NCBI GenBank assembly: GCA_002898275.1
Contig: BEIQ01000003.1
Span: 337,791 to 401,790 of the forward strand
DNA from: a bacterium HR40
GTDB taxonomy: Bacteria > Pseudomonadota > Alphaproteobacteria > Geminicoccales > Geminicoccaceae
DNA length: 64,000 nt
Direction: 5' to 3'
Below are positions 1 to 7,852 of this stretch, one piece after another. The notes below the pieces were generated by a model, which saw nothing but the letters and a program-made list of their open reading frames with translations, was not told the origin of the DNA and searched no databases. A program made the translations under genes and the position numbers. The first letter of the stretch is position 1. Every line of letters begins with the position of its first letter.

Positions 1-1
1 G

Positions 2-244
2 GTCGTTTCGGCCGAGGCGCAGGTGAGCCCCACTTTGCCCGAGTTCTTCGGTGTGCCGGCCCTCGCCGTGATCCTGGCGCTCACCGCTGTGGCGGTGCTC
101 GGCTGGCGGCTCGGCAGCCGGCTCGAGGCTCGCTTCGGCGGACCGCTGGGGGTGGAGCAGGTGTTGGCCGGCCTCGCCGAGGAGGGGTCCACCCGGCGCG
201 GCGAGGCGGGCTTCGTCGAGCGCGCCGTGCATCCCGCCGAATGA
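2..244 (+). CDS. Unknown protein with one membrane segment, probably 5'-partial
   Basis: The frame is open to the left edge of the window and stops at TGA 242-244, so this is probably the C-terminal end of a longer protein. A GTG at 23 preceded by GAGG could instead start a complete 73-residue protein. The visible part holds one hydrophobic stretch (about residues 10-30 from the GTG, rich in Ala, Val and Leu) followed by a charged, probably soluble tail. I recognise no family. The next gene starts 55 bases downstream with its own ribosome binding site, so the two could be co-transcribed, but nothing in the sequence ties their functions together. Confidence 0.5.
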   Translation, partial: VVSAEAQVSPTLPEFFGVPALAVILALTAVAVLGWRLGSRLEARFGGPLGVEQVLAGLAEEGSTRRGEAGFVERAVHPAE

Positions 245-299
245 CGGTCTCGGCTTTTCGGTCGCACCCGTAGGGCTCTCGCAAGGGGAGGACTCCTCC

Positions 300-1097
300 A
301 TGCCGAAACTCCGCCACCTCGCGACGATGACGGCGCTGCCACTCGTCCTCGCGCTCACCTCCGGGCTCGAGCCCGAAGACCTGGCTTCGGGAGATTGGCT
401 GCCGGTCGCGTTGGCCCAGGGCAATCCCTGCGCTCCCGCCAATCCTTGCGCGCCGCGGCGCCGCAATCCGTGCATGCCGGCCGCTGCCAACCCCTGTGCA
501 CCGACGGCCAAACGAGCGGCCGGCAGTCCTTGCGCCGCGGCTCAGCCTTCCGCTGCCACCGCGGCACCTCTGCCGCAGGCGCTGCCGGCCTCGGCGGCCC
601 ATCCCTTCGACACGCTCCGGAATTGGCCCGAGGTGCCCTTCGGCGACGCGGTCGATTCCCGCATTCCCAACTATCATCGCGCGGCGCCGCACGTCGCGAC
701 CTCCGGCGCCGTGAAACCGGAAGATTATGTCTATGTCGCCTCGCTCGGATTCCGGACGGTGATCAACTTGCGCACCGACGAGGAGGGTGCGGCGGCCGAG
801 GCGAAGGCGGCCGAAGCCGCGGGCCTCAAGGTCGTGCGCGTGCCGGTGGCGGGCAAGGCACCGGAACTCGCCCAAGTCGCCACCGTCATCCCGCTGCTCG
901 AGGATCCCGCCAACTACCCGATCCTGCTGCTGTGCCATACCGCCAACCGCGCGGGGGCGATGTGGGCCCTCTACCGGGCGAGTCGCGGCGTCCCGGCCGA
1001 GATCGCGATCGAGGAGGGGCGAGCTGCCGGACTCAAGCCCAATCGCGAGGCGCGGGTGAGGGAACTTTTGGGCTTGCCCCCGCTCGCCGGCGGCTGA
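300..1097 (+). CDS. Exported Cys-Pro repeat protein with DUF442/BLH phosphatase-like domain
   Basis: A 265-residue protein. Residues 1-40 look like a signal peptide ending ALAQ. Residues 42-79 form a low-complexity block in which [NS]PC[AM] recurs around Cys44, 50, 58, 66 and 78. Residues 105-262 resemble the DUF442/BLH domain, a tyrosine-phosphatase or rhodanese-like fold. The presumed catalytic loop is C212-H-T-A-N-R217, which is Cys-x4-Arg rather than the Cys-x5-Arg of classical tyrosine phosphatases but matches the spacing of DUF442 proteins. The start ATG follows GGGGAGGA. Its neighbour is a metallo-beta-lactamase-fold protein, a fold linked to this domain in sulfide-detoxifying fusions. 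Periplasmic location and metal or disulfide use by the Cys repeats are inferences; substrate unknown. Confidence 0.75.
   Translation: MPKLRHLATMTALPLVLALTSGLEPEDLASGDWLPVALAQGNPCAPANPCAPRRRNPCMPAAANPCAPTAKRAAGSPCAAAQPSAATAAPLPQALPASAAHPFDTLRNWPEVPFGDAVDSRIPNYHRAAPHVATSGAVKPEDYVYVASLGFRTVINLRTDEEGAAAEAKAAEAAGLKVVRVPVAGKAPELAQVATVIPLLEDPANYPILLLCHTANRAGAMWALYRASRGVPAEIAIEEGRAAGLKPNREARVRELLGLPPLAGG
423..536 (+). repeat. Short-period NPC/SPC coding repeat
   Basis: This part of the preceding gene encodes five Asn/Ser-Pro-Cys units at spacings of 6, 8, 8 and 12 residues between cysteines. The units are degenerate at the DNA level (aatccctgc, aatccttgc, aatccgtgc, aacccctgt, agtccttgc), so the repeat is kept at protein rather than nucleotide level. 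Confidence 0.7.
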
Positions 1098-1103
1098 GCG
1101 CGG

Positions 1104-1127
1104 CGACACCGGCGAGCCGCGGTGTCG
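1104..1127. other. Inverted repeat after the DUF442 gene
   Basis: CGACACCG at 1104-1111 pairs with CGGTGTCG at 1120-1127 across an 8-base loop, just after the stop codon. There is no T tract, so a terminator role is only possible. Confidence 0.3.
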
Positions 1128-1223
1128 GCCGGTCTCGGGCGGCCGATGGCAAATCCCCTCTTGCCCCGAACGGCGGGCTCGGTAGACCGTCATCCGACAC
1201 TGGCCGAACGGGGAGCCCCGAGG

Positions 1224-2201
1224 ATGTCTTCCCGAGTCCGTCGTCGGGATGCGATTCGCGCCGCTGTCGCGAGCGCCCTGCTGCCAGCCGCTTCCCTCCC
1301 GTTCGCCGCGGCGCGGGCCGCCGCACCCCTCAAGGGCCCGCTCCGCCCGCAGGCCTACCGTTTCCGCCTCGGCACCTTCGAGCTCACCGCCCTTTTCGAC
1401 GGGATGGTCGCCATGGACGGGCCACATCCGATCTTCGGCGCCGACCAATCGCCGCAGGCGGTGGCTCGGTTGTGCGAGGAGAACTTCCTGCCGACGGGAC
1501 GGCTGGCCATCGGTTTCGCCCCTATCCTCGTGAACACTGGCCGGCAGCTCGTGCTCTTCGATGCCGGCAATCCGGCGAGCCGGCGCGAGGCAGGGGCCGG
1601 GTTCCTGGTCGACGCCCTCTCCGTTGCGGGCTATCGACCAGAGGAGATCGATCTCGTCGCCCTCACCCACTACCATCCGGACCACATCGGCGGTCTGGTG
1701 ACCGACGGCCAACCCACTTTTCCCAACGCCGTCTATGCTAGCTCCGCCGTCGAACATGCCTTCTGGAGCGCCGAGGAGCGGCTGTCGGGGCCGAGCGAGG
1801 CGACGGCGCGGCTCGTGCGTACCAACGTGCTGCCGCTTGCCGACCGCCTCCGTCTCCTGCAGGACGGCGAGGAGTTGGTGCCCGGCATCCGCGCCCTCGC
1901 GACCCCCGGCCACACCCCCGGCCACATGGCATTCCACGTCGAGAGCGAAGGCCACAGGTTGTTGATCTGGGGCGATGTGGCCAACCATTTCGTGCTGTCG
2001 GTCGAGCGTCCGGAGTGGCACGTGCGCTTCGACCGGGACAAGGTCCAGGCGGCGGCCACGCGCAAGCGAGTGTTCGACATGGTGGCGACGGACCGCATCC
2101 CCGTCGCCGGTTACCACATGCCCTTCCCCAATCTCGGTTACGTGGAACGGCGTGGCGGCGACTACCGCTGGGTGCGAGCGAGCTACCAGTTCGACGTCTG
2201 A
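1224..2201 (+). CDS. Tat-exported metallo-beta-lactamase-fold hydrolase
   Basis: A zinc hydrolase-fold protein of about 325 residues. The N terminus carries RRR followed by a hydrophobic stretch ending in an Ala-rich cleavage site, which fits a twin-arginine signal. The metal motif HxHxDH reads THYHPDHIGG, and later metal ligands fit ATPGHTPGH and the WGDVANH region. I chose ATG 1224 because it follows GGGGAG and begins directly with the signal peptide; an upstream in-frame start at 1122 adds no recognisable sequence. The family covers lactonases, alkylsulfatase-like and glyoxalase II-like enzymes, so the substrate cannot be named. Pairing with the DUF442 protein upstream suggests a shared periplasmic function, but this one is not obviously an ETHE1-type persulfide dioxygenase. 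Confidence 0.85.
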   Translation: MSSRVRRRDAIRAAVASALLPAASLPFAAARAAAPLKGPLRPQAYRFRLGTFELTALFDGMVAMDGPHPIFGADQSPQAVARLCEENFLPTGRLAIGFAPILVNTGRQLVLFDAGNPASRREAGAGFLVDALSVAGYRPEEIDLVALTHYHPDHIGGLVTDGQPTFPNAVYASSAVEHAFWSAEERLSGPSEATARLVRTNVLPLADRLRLLQDGEELVPGIRALATPGHTPGHMAFHVESEGHRLLIWGDVANHFVLSVERPEWHVRFDRDKVQAAATRKRVFDMVATDRIPVAGYHMPFPNLGYVERRGGDYRWVRASYQFDV

Positions 2202-2258
2202 GCGGGGCGGCTGGGCGCGCCCTTTACCGAGGCGCCACTCTTGCCATATCGGCCGCTC

Positions 2259-3803
2259 ATGAGCGAGCGCGTGTTGATCCTCGATTTCGGCTCGCAGACG
2301 ACCCAGCTCATCGCCCGTCGACTGCGCGAGCTGCGGGTCTACTGCGAGATCCATCCCTGTACGGTGGACGATGCCTTCGTGCGCGGCTTCGCCCCCCAGG
2401 CGATCGTCCTTTCCGGTGGCCCGGCGAGCGTCAGCGAGGCGGGAAGTCCGCGCGCTCCCGATGCCGTCTTCCGCCTCGGTGTGCCGGTACTCGGCATTTG
2501 CTATGGCGAGCAGACCCTGTGCGCCCAGCTCGGCGGTCGGGTGGAACCCGCCGCGACCCGCGAATTCGGCCGCGCGGAGATCGAGCTCTTGCGCGAGTGC
2601 CGGTTGTTCGACGGGATTCTGCGGGTGGGCGAGCGGGCGCGAGTATGGATGAGCCACGGCGACCGGGTGATGGAACTGCCGCCCGGCTTTGTCGCGGTCG
2701 CCGCCAGCCCAGCTGCGCCCTTTGCCGCCATTGCCGACGAGCGCCGGCGATTCTACGGCGTTCAGTTCCACCCCGAGGTGGCACATACCGAGATCGGTCG
2801 GCAGCTCTTCGCCAATTTCGCCTTCCACGTGGCGGGGCTGCGCGGCGACTGGTCGATGCAGGCCTACCGGCAGCAGGCCGTGGCGCGCATCCGGGCCGAG
2901 GTGGGTGACGGCCGGGTGCTGTGCGCACTCTCGGGCGGGGTCGACTCGGCGGTCACCGCCCTGCTCGTGCACGAAGCCATAGGCGAACGACTGACCTGCG
3001 TGTTCGTCGACACCGGACTGTTGCGCGCCGGCGAGGCAGAGGAAGTGGTGCGGCTGTTCCGCAGCCACTTCGACATCCCGCTCGTCCACCTCGAGGCCGC
3101 CGACATCTTCTTTTCCCGTTTGCGCGGGATCACCGATCCCGAGGAGAAACGGCGGATCGTCGGCCGCACGTTCGTGGAGCTCTTCGAAGCCGAAGCCGAG
3201 AGACTGGGCGGGGCCGATTTCCTCGCCCAGGGCACCCTCTATCCGGACGTGATCGAGAGCACCTCCTTCCGTGGGCCCTCGGCCACCATCAAGACCCACC
3301 ACAACGTCGGCGGCCTGCCGGAGCGGATGCGGATGCGGCTGGTCGAGCCGCTGCGCGAGCTCTTCAAAGACGAGGTGCGCGAGCTCGGTCGGGAAATGGG
3401 TCTGCCGGAAAGCTTCGTCCGGCGCCATCCCTTTCCCGGCCCCGGCCTCGCCGTGAGGGTGCTGGGCGAGGTGACCCGCGAACGCGTGCGCACCCTGCAG
3501 CGAGCGGACGCCATCTGGCTCGAGGAAATCCGGCGGGCTGGCCTCTACGATGCCATCTGGCAGGCTTTCGCCGTGCTGCTGCCGGTGAGGACCGTCGGAG
3601 TGATGGGCGATGCCCGCACCTACGAGGCGGTCTGTGCGCTGCGCGCCGTCACCTCCGAGGACGGAATGACGGCCGATGTCTTCGCTTTCGATCCCGCACT
3701 GCTCGCCCGGGTCGCCACCCGGATCGTCAACGAGGTGCCGGGCATCAACCGGGTGGTCTACGACTTCACCAGCAAGCCGCCGGGCACCATCGAGTGGGAA
3801 TGA
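2259..3803 (+). CDS. guaA: GMP synthase (glutamine-hydrolysing)
   Basis: Makes GMP from XMP using ATP and glutamine, the last step of guanine nucleotide synthesis. From ATG 2259 the protein has 514 residues, close to the usual 520-525. The N-terminal class I glutamine amidotransferase has nucleophile Cys81 in GICYGEQ and His171/Glu173 in HPEV. The ATP pyrophosphatase P-loop SGGVDS is at 225-230. The C-terminal dimerisation domain carries [10 protein letters not shown] and ends KPPGTIEWE, the typical GuaA terminus. A TTG at 2241 in the same frame would add six residues; ATG 2259 gives the usual N terminus running straight into VLILDFGSQ. It converges on thpR with a 15-base gap. Confidence 0.97.
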   Translation: MSERVLILDFGSQTTQLIARRLRELRVYCEIHPCTVDDAFVRGFAPQAIVLSGGPASVSEAGSPRAPDAVFRLGVPVLGICYGEQTLCAQLGGRVEPAATREFGRAEIELLRECRLFDGILRVGERARVWMSHGDRVMELPPGFVAVAASPAAPFAAIADERRRFYGVQFHPEVAHTEIGRQLFANFAFHVAGLRGDWSMQAYRQQAVARIRAEVGDGRVLCALSGGVDSAVTALLVHEAIGERLTCVFVDTGLLRAGEAEEVVRLFRSHFDIPLVHLEAADIFFSRLRGITDPEEKRRIVGRTFVELFEAEAERLGGADFLAQGTLYPDVIESTSFRGPSATIKTHHNVGGLPERMRMRLVEPLRELFKDEVRELGREMGLPESFVRRHPFPGPGLAVRVLGEVTRERVRTLQRADAIWLEEIRRAGLYDAIWQAFAVLLPVRTVGVMGDARTYEAVCALRAVTSEDGMTADVFAFDPALLARVATRIVNEVPGINRVVYDFTSKPPGTIEWE

Positions 3804-3818
3804 GCACGGCTGGTGTCT

Positions 3819-4379
3819 TCACACGCGCTCCATGGTACCCGCGACGAAATCGTACTCCGCCTCCAAGGTGTGCACCGCGCCCTCCGGGCGCAGGCGGCTC
3901 GAAAAGAGGCCGAAGCACGATACCGGAAAGGGGCTCGAGCGGAAGAGGGCGGTACGACGGAGGAAGGCACCGAGACGTTCCTGCGGCAATGGCTCTTTCA
4001 CCCGGCCGAGGGTGACATGGGGCACGAACTTGCGGTGTTCGGGCTCGACCCCGGCCTCGGCCAGCGCCCGTTCGATTCGCCGCCTGAGCCGCAGCAGCGG
4101 TTCGGCATCCTCGACCCCGACCCAGAGCGTGTGCGGTTCGCCGCGCGGCGGAAACTGTCCGATGCCGCGCAGCCGAAGCTCGAAGGGCTCGGCACTTACC
4201 GCCATCAGCGCCTCGCCGATGTCGTAAAAGGTGTTGTGGTCGACCTCGCCGATGAAGCGCAGGGTCAGGTGGAATTGTTCCATCTCGGTCCACCGGACGC
4301 CCGGCAGACCGGTGCACAGGCGATCCATCTCCTCCGAGATCTCTTCCGGGACGCGAACGGCGACGAACAGTCTAGGCAT
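3819..4379 (-). CDS. thpR: RNA 2',3'-cyclic phosphodiesterase (2H/LigT family)
   Basis: A 186-residue 2H phosphoesterase. The two catalytic His-x-Thr motifs are visible as HLTLRF and HVTLGR, spaced as in ThpR/LigT proteins. The family opens 2',3'-cyclic phosphate ends on RNA and was first described as a 2'-5' RNA ligase; the cellular substrate in bacteria is uncertain. The N terminus MPRLFVAVRVPEEI is typical. It is divergent from the TPR-protein/bamB/der genes and convergent with guaA. Confidence 0.92.
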   Translation of the reverse strand: MPRLFVAVRVPEEISEEMDRLCTGLPGVRWTEMEQFHLTLRFIGEVDHNTFYDIGEALMAVSAEPFELRLRGIGQFPPRGEPHTLWVGVEDAEPLLRLRRRIERALAEAGVEPEHRKFVPHVTLGRVKEPLPQERLGAFLRRTALFRSSPFPVSCFGLFSSRLRPEGAVHTLEAEYDFVAGTMERV

Positions 4380-4463
4380 GGTGGTTCTCTCGCTGCGCGC
4401 TAGAACGAAAGGTAGGACTCCGCACGCGGCTTGCCAAACCCGTCCCCCTCACCTAGGAGAGGC

Positions 4464-5168
4464 ATGCGCGCCGGGTCCCTCGCCACGCCGGAACGGGATG
4501 CTCGCTTGAAGCCGGACGAATTCATCCGCGAAGTGGACGAAGAGCTGCAGCGTGAACAATTGCTGCGGCTGTGGCGGCGCATCGGCCCCTGGTTGATCGC
4601 GGCGGCCGCGCTCGTCGTCCTCGGCACCGCCGGCAAGGTGGGTTACGACAGCTGGCGCGACAGCCGCCTGCAGGCGCGGGCCGCGGCCTTTGCCGACGCC
4701 GAGCGCCGGGCGGGCTCGTCGGCACAGGCGGCCGAGATCTGGCTCGGTGTGGCAGCGAACGAGCGCGACGGTCTGGCTGTCCTGGCCACACTCCGGGCGG
4801 CGGCGGCCCTCCGCGAGGCTGGCGATCGCGGACGCGCCATCGAGCTCCTCGACCGATTGGGTCGGGAAAACGCAGATCCCCTCTTCGCCGATCTCGCTCG
4901 CCTGGTTTCTGCCCGCTCGCGCCTCGATTCCGCGGACACGGCGGCGCTCGCGGCGGAGCTCGAGCCCCTCGCCGCCGCCGGTCGGCCGTTCCGCCACAGT
5001 GCCCGCGAGACTCTCGGGCTTTCCGCCCTGCGGACGGGCGACCGCGAACGGGCGCGCGCGCTTTTGCGCGAGCTCGTCGACGATGCCACCGCCCCGTCCG
5101 GGCTCAAGACCCGGGCGCGCGAGCTCCTCGATGCGCTCGGTGCTGGCGGGGAAGAGGTCGCCTCGTGA
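4464..5168 (+). CDS. Membrane-anchored TPR-like protein (TPR_21/DUF2659-like)
   Basis: About 234 residues. An acidic, soluble N terminus is followed by one transmembrane segment (GPWLIAAAALVVLG region) and a helical Ala/Arg-rich periplasmic domain that looks like degenerate tetratricopeptide repeats. Such proteins commonly sit directly before bamB and der in alphaproteobacteria and resemble gammaproteobacterial YfgM, a periplasmic chaperone partner of the secretion and outer-membrane assembly machinery. Start ATG 4464 follows AGGAGAGG; an upstream ATG at 4431 lacks such a site. The stop overlaps the start of bamB (GTGA), which suggests translational coupling. Confidence 0.8.
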   Translation: MRAGSLATPERDARLKPDEFIREVDEELQREQLLRLWRRIGPWLIAAAALVVLGTAGKVGYDSWRDSRLQARAAAFADAERRAGSSAQAAEIWLGVAANERDGLAVLATLRAAAALREAGDRGRAIELLDRLGRENADPLFADLARLVSARSRLDSADTAALAAELEPLAAAGRPFRHSARETLGLSALRTGDRERARALLRELVDDATAPSGLKTRARELLDALGAGGEEVAS

Positions 5169-6496
5169 ACTGGACGCGGAGACGAGCGCTGCTCGCCACG
5201 AGCTCGCTTGTGCTCGCGGGATGCAGCGCCCTGCCGTGGCTCGGCGAGCAGGAGGCTCCGCCCCTCCCCGGCAAGCGCATACCGGTGCTGCTGCTGGACG
5301 AGGGCGTAAAGGCCGATCCGCGCCTCGCCGACCTGCGCATCGTCTTGCCGCCACCGCGCACCAATCCCGACTGGCCGCAGGTCGGGGGCAATGCCAGTCA
5401 TGCCCTGCATCACCTCGCTCTTGCCGACGATCCGAAGCCGGCCTGGCAGGCGTCGATCGGCCGGGGCTCCGACGACAAGTCCCGTCTGCTGGCGCCCCCG
5501 GTGATCGCGAACGGTCGGGTCTTTACGGTCGACACCTCTCTCTCGGTACGCGCCTTCGACCTGGCCTCCGGCCGCCAGATCTGGGAGGTGCAGCCGGACT
5601 TCGTCGAAGACATCGACCGCCTGCGCGCCGGCGGCCTCGCCTTCGAAGGGGGAGGTCTGTTCGTCACCACCACGAGCGGCGAGATCGTCGGCCTCCATGC
5701 CGAGGACGGCCGGCAGCTGTGGCGGCAAGCGGTGCGCGTCGGCATCGATGCCCCGCCCACGGTCCTCGACGGCCGGCTGTTCGTCCGCACGATGGACAAC
5801 CGGTTGCTCGCGCTCGACGCCGCCACGGGTCGACCGCTGTGGCAACATGCCGGCTCTCCCGAGATCGCCGGTATTCTCGGCGGTGCGGCGCCGGCGGCGA
5901 CGCGGGAGGTGGTGATCGCCGCCTATTCATCGGGTGAAGTGTTCGCGCTGCGCTATGCCGACGGCCGGCCGCTGTGGTCCGATTCCGTGCTGCGCCCGCG
6001 TCACACGCTGGCCATCGGGGCGATCGCCGATATCACCGCAGCGCCGGTGATCGACCGCGATCGCGTCTATGTCGCCGGCAACGGCGGCGAAGTGGCGGCG
6101 ATGGATCTCGCGCGCGGCAGCCGACTGTGGGACCTCGACCTGACCGTCCGCGAAACCCCTTGGCTTGCCGGCGACTTCCTCTATCTCCTGAGCAGTCGCA
6201 ACGAAATCGTGTGCCTCCTGCGCAACGGCGGCCATGTGCGCTGGGTGTCGCCGCTCGGCACGCTCGCCCATCCGGACGGTGCCGAAGCCGGACGGGTGAT
6301 TTGGACAGGACCGGTGCTCGCGGGCGACCGGCTCGTGCTGGCGAGTTCGGAGGGTCGGGCCGCGAGTGTTTCGCCCTACAGCGGCGAGGTGCTCGGGAGA
6401 ATCGATCTTCCCGGCCCGGTGCGTTTGCCGCCGGTGGTGGCGCAGGGCACGCTCGTTTTCCTGACAGAAAGGGGCGAGCTCGTCGCCTTCCGCTGA
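5165..6496 (+). CDS. bamB: Outer membrane assembly lipoprotein BamB (PQQ-like beta-propeller)
   Basis: A 443-residue lipoprotein starting at GTG 5165, which overlaps the stop codon of the TPR-protein gene. The twin-Arg-rich start and lipobox LVLAGC at about residues 14-19 indicate signal peptidase II processing. The rest consists of repeated beta-propeller blades of the PQQ type, with recurring AxDxxxGRxLW signatures (for example FDLASGRQIWEV, LDAATGRPLW, MDLARGSRLWDL). BamB is a scaffold of the BAM complex that inserts outer-membrane beta-barrel proteins. The downstream partner der follows after 5 bases, the usual alphaproteobacterial order. Confidence 0.9.
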   Translation: MNWTRRRALLATSSLVLAGCSALPWLGEQEAPPLPGKRIPVLLLDEGVKADPRLADLRIVLPPPRTNPDWPQVGGNASHALHHLALADDPKPAWQASIGRGSDDKSRLLAPPVIANGRVFTVDTSLSVRAFDLASGRQIWEVQPDFVEDIDRLRAGGLAFEGGGLFVTTTSGEIVGLHAEDGRQLWRQAVRVGIDAPPTVLDGRLFVRTMDNRLLALDAATGRPLWQHAGSPEIAGILGGAAPAATREVVIAAYSSGEVFALRYADGRPLWSDSVLRPRHTLAIGAIADITAAPVIDRDRVYVAGNGGEVAAMDLARGSRLWDLDLTVRETPWLAGDFLYLLSSRNEIVCLLRNGGHVRWVSPLGTLAHPDGAEAGRVIWTGPVLAGDRLVLASSEGRAASVSPYSGEVLGRIDLPGPVRLPPVVAQGTLVFLTERGELVAFR

Positions 6497-6501
6497 GGAC
6501 C

Positions 6502-7848
6502 ATGTTGCCAACCGTCGCCATCGTCGGCCGGCCGAACGTCGGCAAGTCGACCCTGTTCAACCGGCTGATCGGTGAGCGTCGGGCGATCGTCGACGATCGC
6601 CCGGGGGTCACCCGTGATTGCATCGAGGGCGAAGCGAAGCTCTTCGGTCTGCGCTTCCGGTTGCTCGATACCGCAGGCTTGCTGCTCGAGAGCGGGGACG
6701 GGCTGGCGATGGCCATCGAGCGCCAGACCCGCACCGCCATTGCCGATGCGGACGTGGTGTTGTTCGTGTGCGACGCGCGCGCCGGTCTCACTCCGCTGGA
6801 TCGGGAGATCGCGGCCCTGCTGCGTCGTGCCCGCCGACCTGTCGTGCTGGTCGCCAACAAGTGCGAGGGCCGGCTGCCCGAAGCCCAGGCCGCCGAGGCC
6901 TGGGCGCTCGGCCTGGGCGAACCCCTGCCGCTCTCCGCCGAACACGGTCTGGGCTTCGAAGCTCTCGCCGAGGTCCTGGCCCCGCTCCTGGCCGAGGCGA
7001 TGGAACGGAGCGCCCAGTCGCCCCAGCCGCAAGCGCAGGACGCGGCGGTGCGGGTGGCGGTGGTCGGTCGACCGAACACCGGCAAGTCGTCGCTCGTCAA
7101 CCGGCTGCTCGGCGAGGAGCGGCTGCTGACCGGCCCCGAGCCCGGCATCACCCGGGACGCCGTGGAGGTGCCGTTTACCTGGCGCGGCCATGCCTTCGTG
7201 CTCGTCGACACGGCCGGCCTTCGCAAACGCGCGCGTATCGAGGACCGCATCGAGCGGCTGTCGGCAGCCAAGAGCCTGGAGGCGATTCGCACCGCCGAGG
7301 TGGCGATCCTCGTCATCGACGCCACCCAGCCCCTCGAGCGCCAGGATGCGACGATCGCGGCCCGCGCGGTCGAGGAAGGCCGGCCACTCGTGGTGGCGCT
7401 CAACAAATGGGACCTCGTCGACAACGGGCCCGCGCTTTTGCGCGAGGTCGGCCTGCGGGCGCGATCGCGGCTGTCGGAGGTTCCGGGGGTGCCGATCGTG
7501 CCGGTCTCGGCCCTCACCGGCCGCGGTCTCGATCGGCTCCTCGAGGCGGTACGCAGCGTCCATGCCCGGGCCGGCGAGCGCATCCCGACCGGCCGGCTCA
7601 ATCGCTGGCTGGAGTCGGCGCTCGGCCGGCAGCCACCCCCCACCGTCGACGGGAAACGGGCGAAGATCCGCTTCGCCACCCAGACGGGCGTACGCCCACC
7701 CACCCTCGTGCTCTTCGGCAACCGGCCGGCGCTCGCGCTGCCCGCCAGCTACCGACGGTATCTGCTCGGCGACTTCCGCCGCAGTTTCGGCTTCGAAGGG
7801 ATTCCGCTGCGCCTCGAGTTGCGCGCAAGCGACAATCCCTTCGAGTGA
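6502..7848 (+). CDS. der: Ribosome-assembly GTPase Der/EngA
   Basis: A 448-residue GTPase needed for maturation of the 50S ribosomal subunit. Two tandem G domains are clear: GRPNVGKST near the N terminus with DTAG and NKCEG, and GRPNTGKSS in the middle with DTAG and NKWD. The C-terminal KH-like domain follows (NRWLE to the end). The length is normal for EngA. It forms one transcription unit with bamB and converges on dnaE with only 4 bases between the stop codons. Confidence 0.97.
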   Translation: MLPTVAIVGRPNVGKSTLFNRLIGERRAIVDDRPGVTRDCIEGEAKLFGLRFRLLDTAGLLLESGDGLAMAIERQTRTAIADADVVLFVCDARAGLTPLDREIAALLRRARRPVVLVANKCEGRLPEAQAAEAWALGLGEPLPLSAEHGLGFEALAEVLAPLLAEAMERSAQSPQPQAQDAAVRVAVVGRPNTGKSSLVNRLLGEERLLTGPEPGITRDAVEVPFTWRGHAFVLVDTAGLRKRARIEDRIERLSAAKSLEAIRTAEVAILVIDATQPLERQDATIAARAVEEGRPLVVALNKWDLVDNGPALLREVGLRARSRLSEVPGVPIVPVSALTGRGLDRLLEAVRSVHARAGERIPTGRLNRWLESALGRQPPPTVDGKRAKIRFATQTGVRPPTLVLFGNRPALALPASYRRYLLGDFRRSFGFEGIPLRLELRASDNPFE

Positions 7849-7852
7849 CCGG

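Noticed and set aside
1107..1124. An 18-base sequence repeated exactly at 53184-53201
   Set aside because: One copy lies in a non-coding hairpin, the other inside the NDUFAF5-like gene. With such GC bias a chance match of this length is credible, and there are no further copies that I noticed.
81..3428. Very long open frame on the minus strand opposite guaA and its upstream genes
   Set aside because: At this GC content stop codons are rare in shadow frames. The translation is low-complexity His/Arg/Ala-rich sequence without motifs, while the plus-strand genes carry full family signatures. Similar long frames opposite dnaE, nuo, hppA and the YdbH region were dropped for the same reason.
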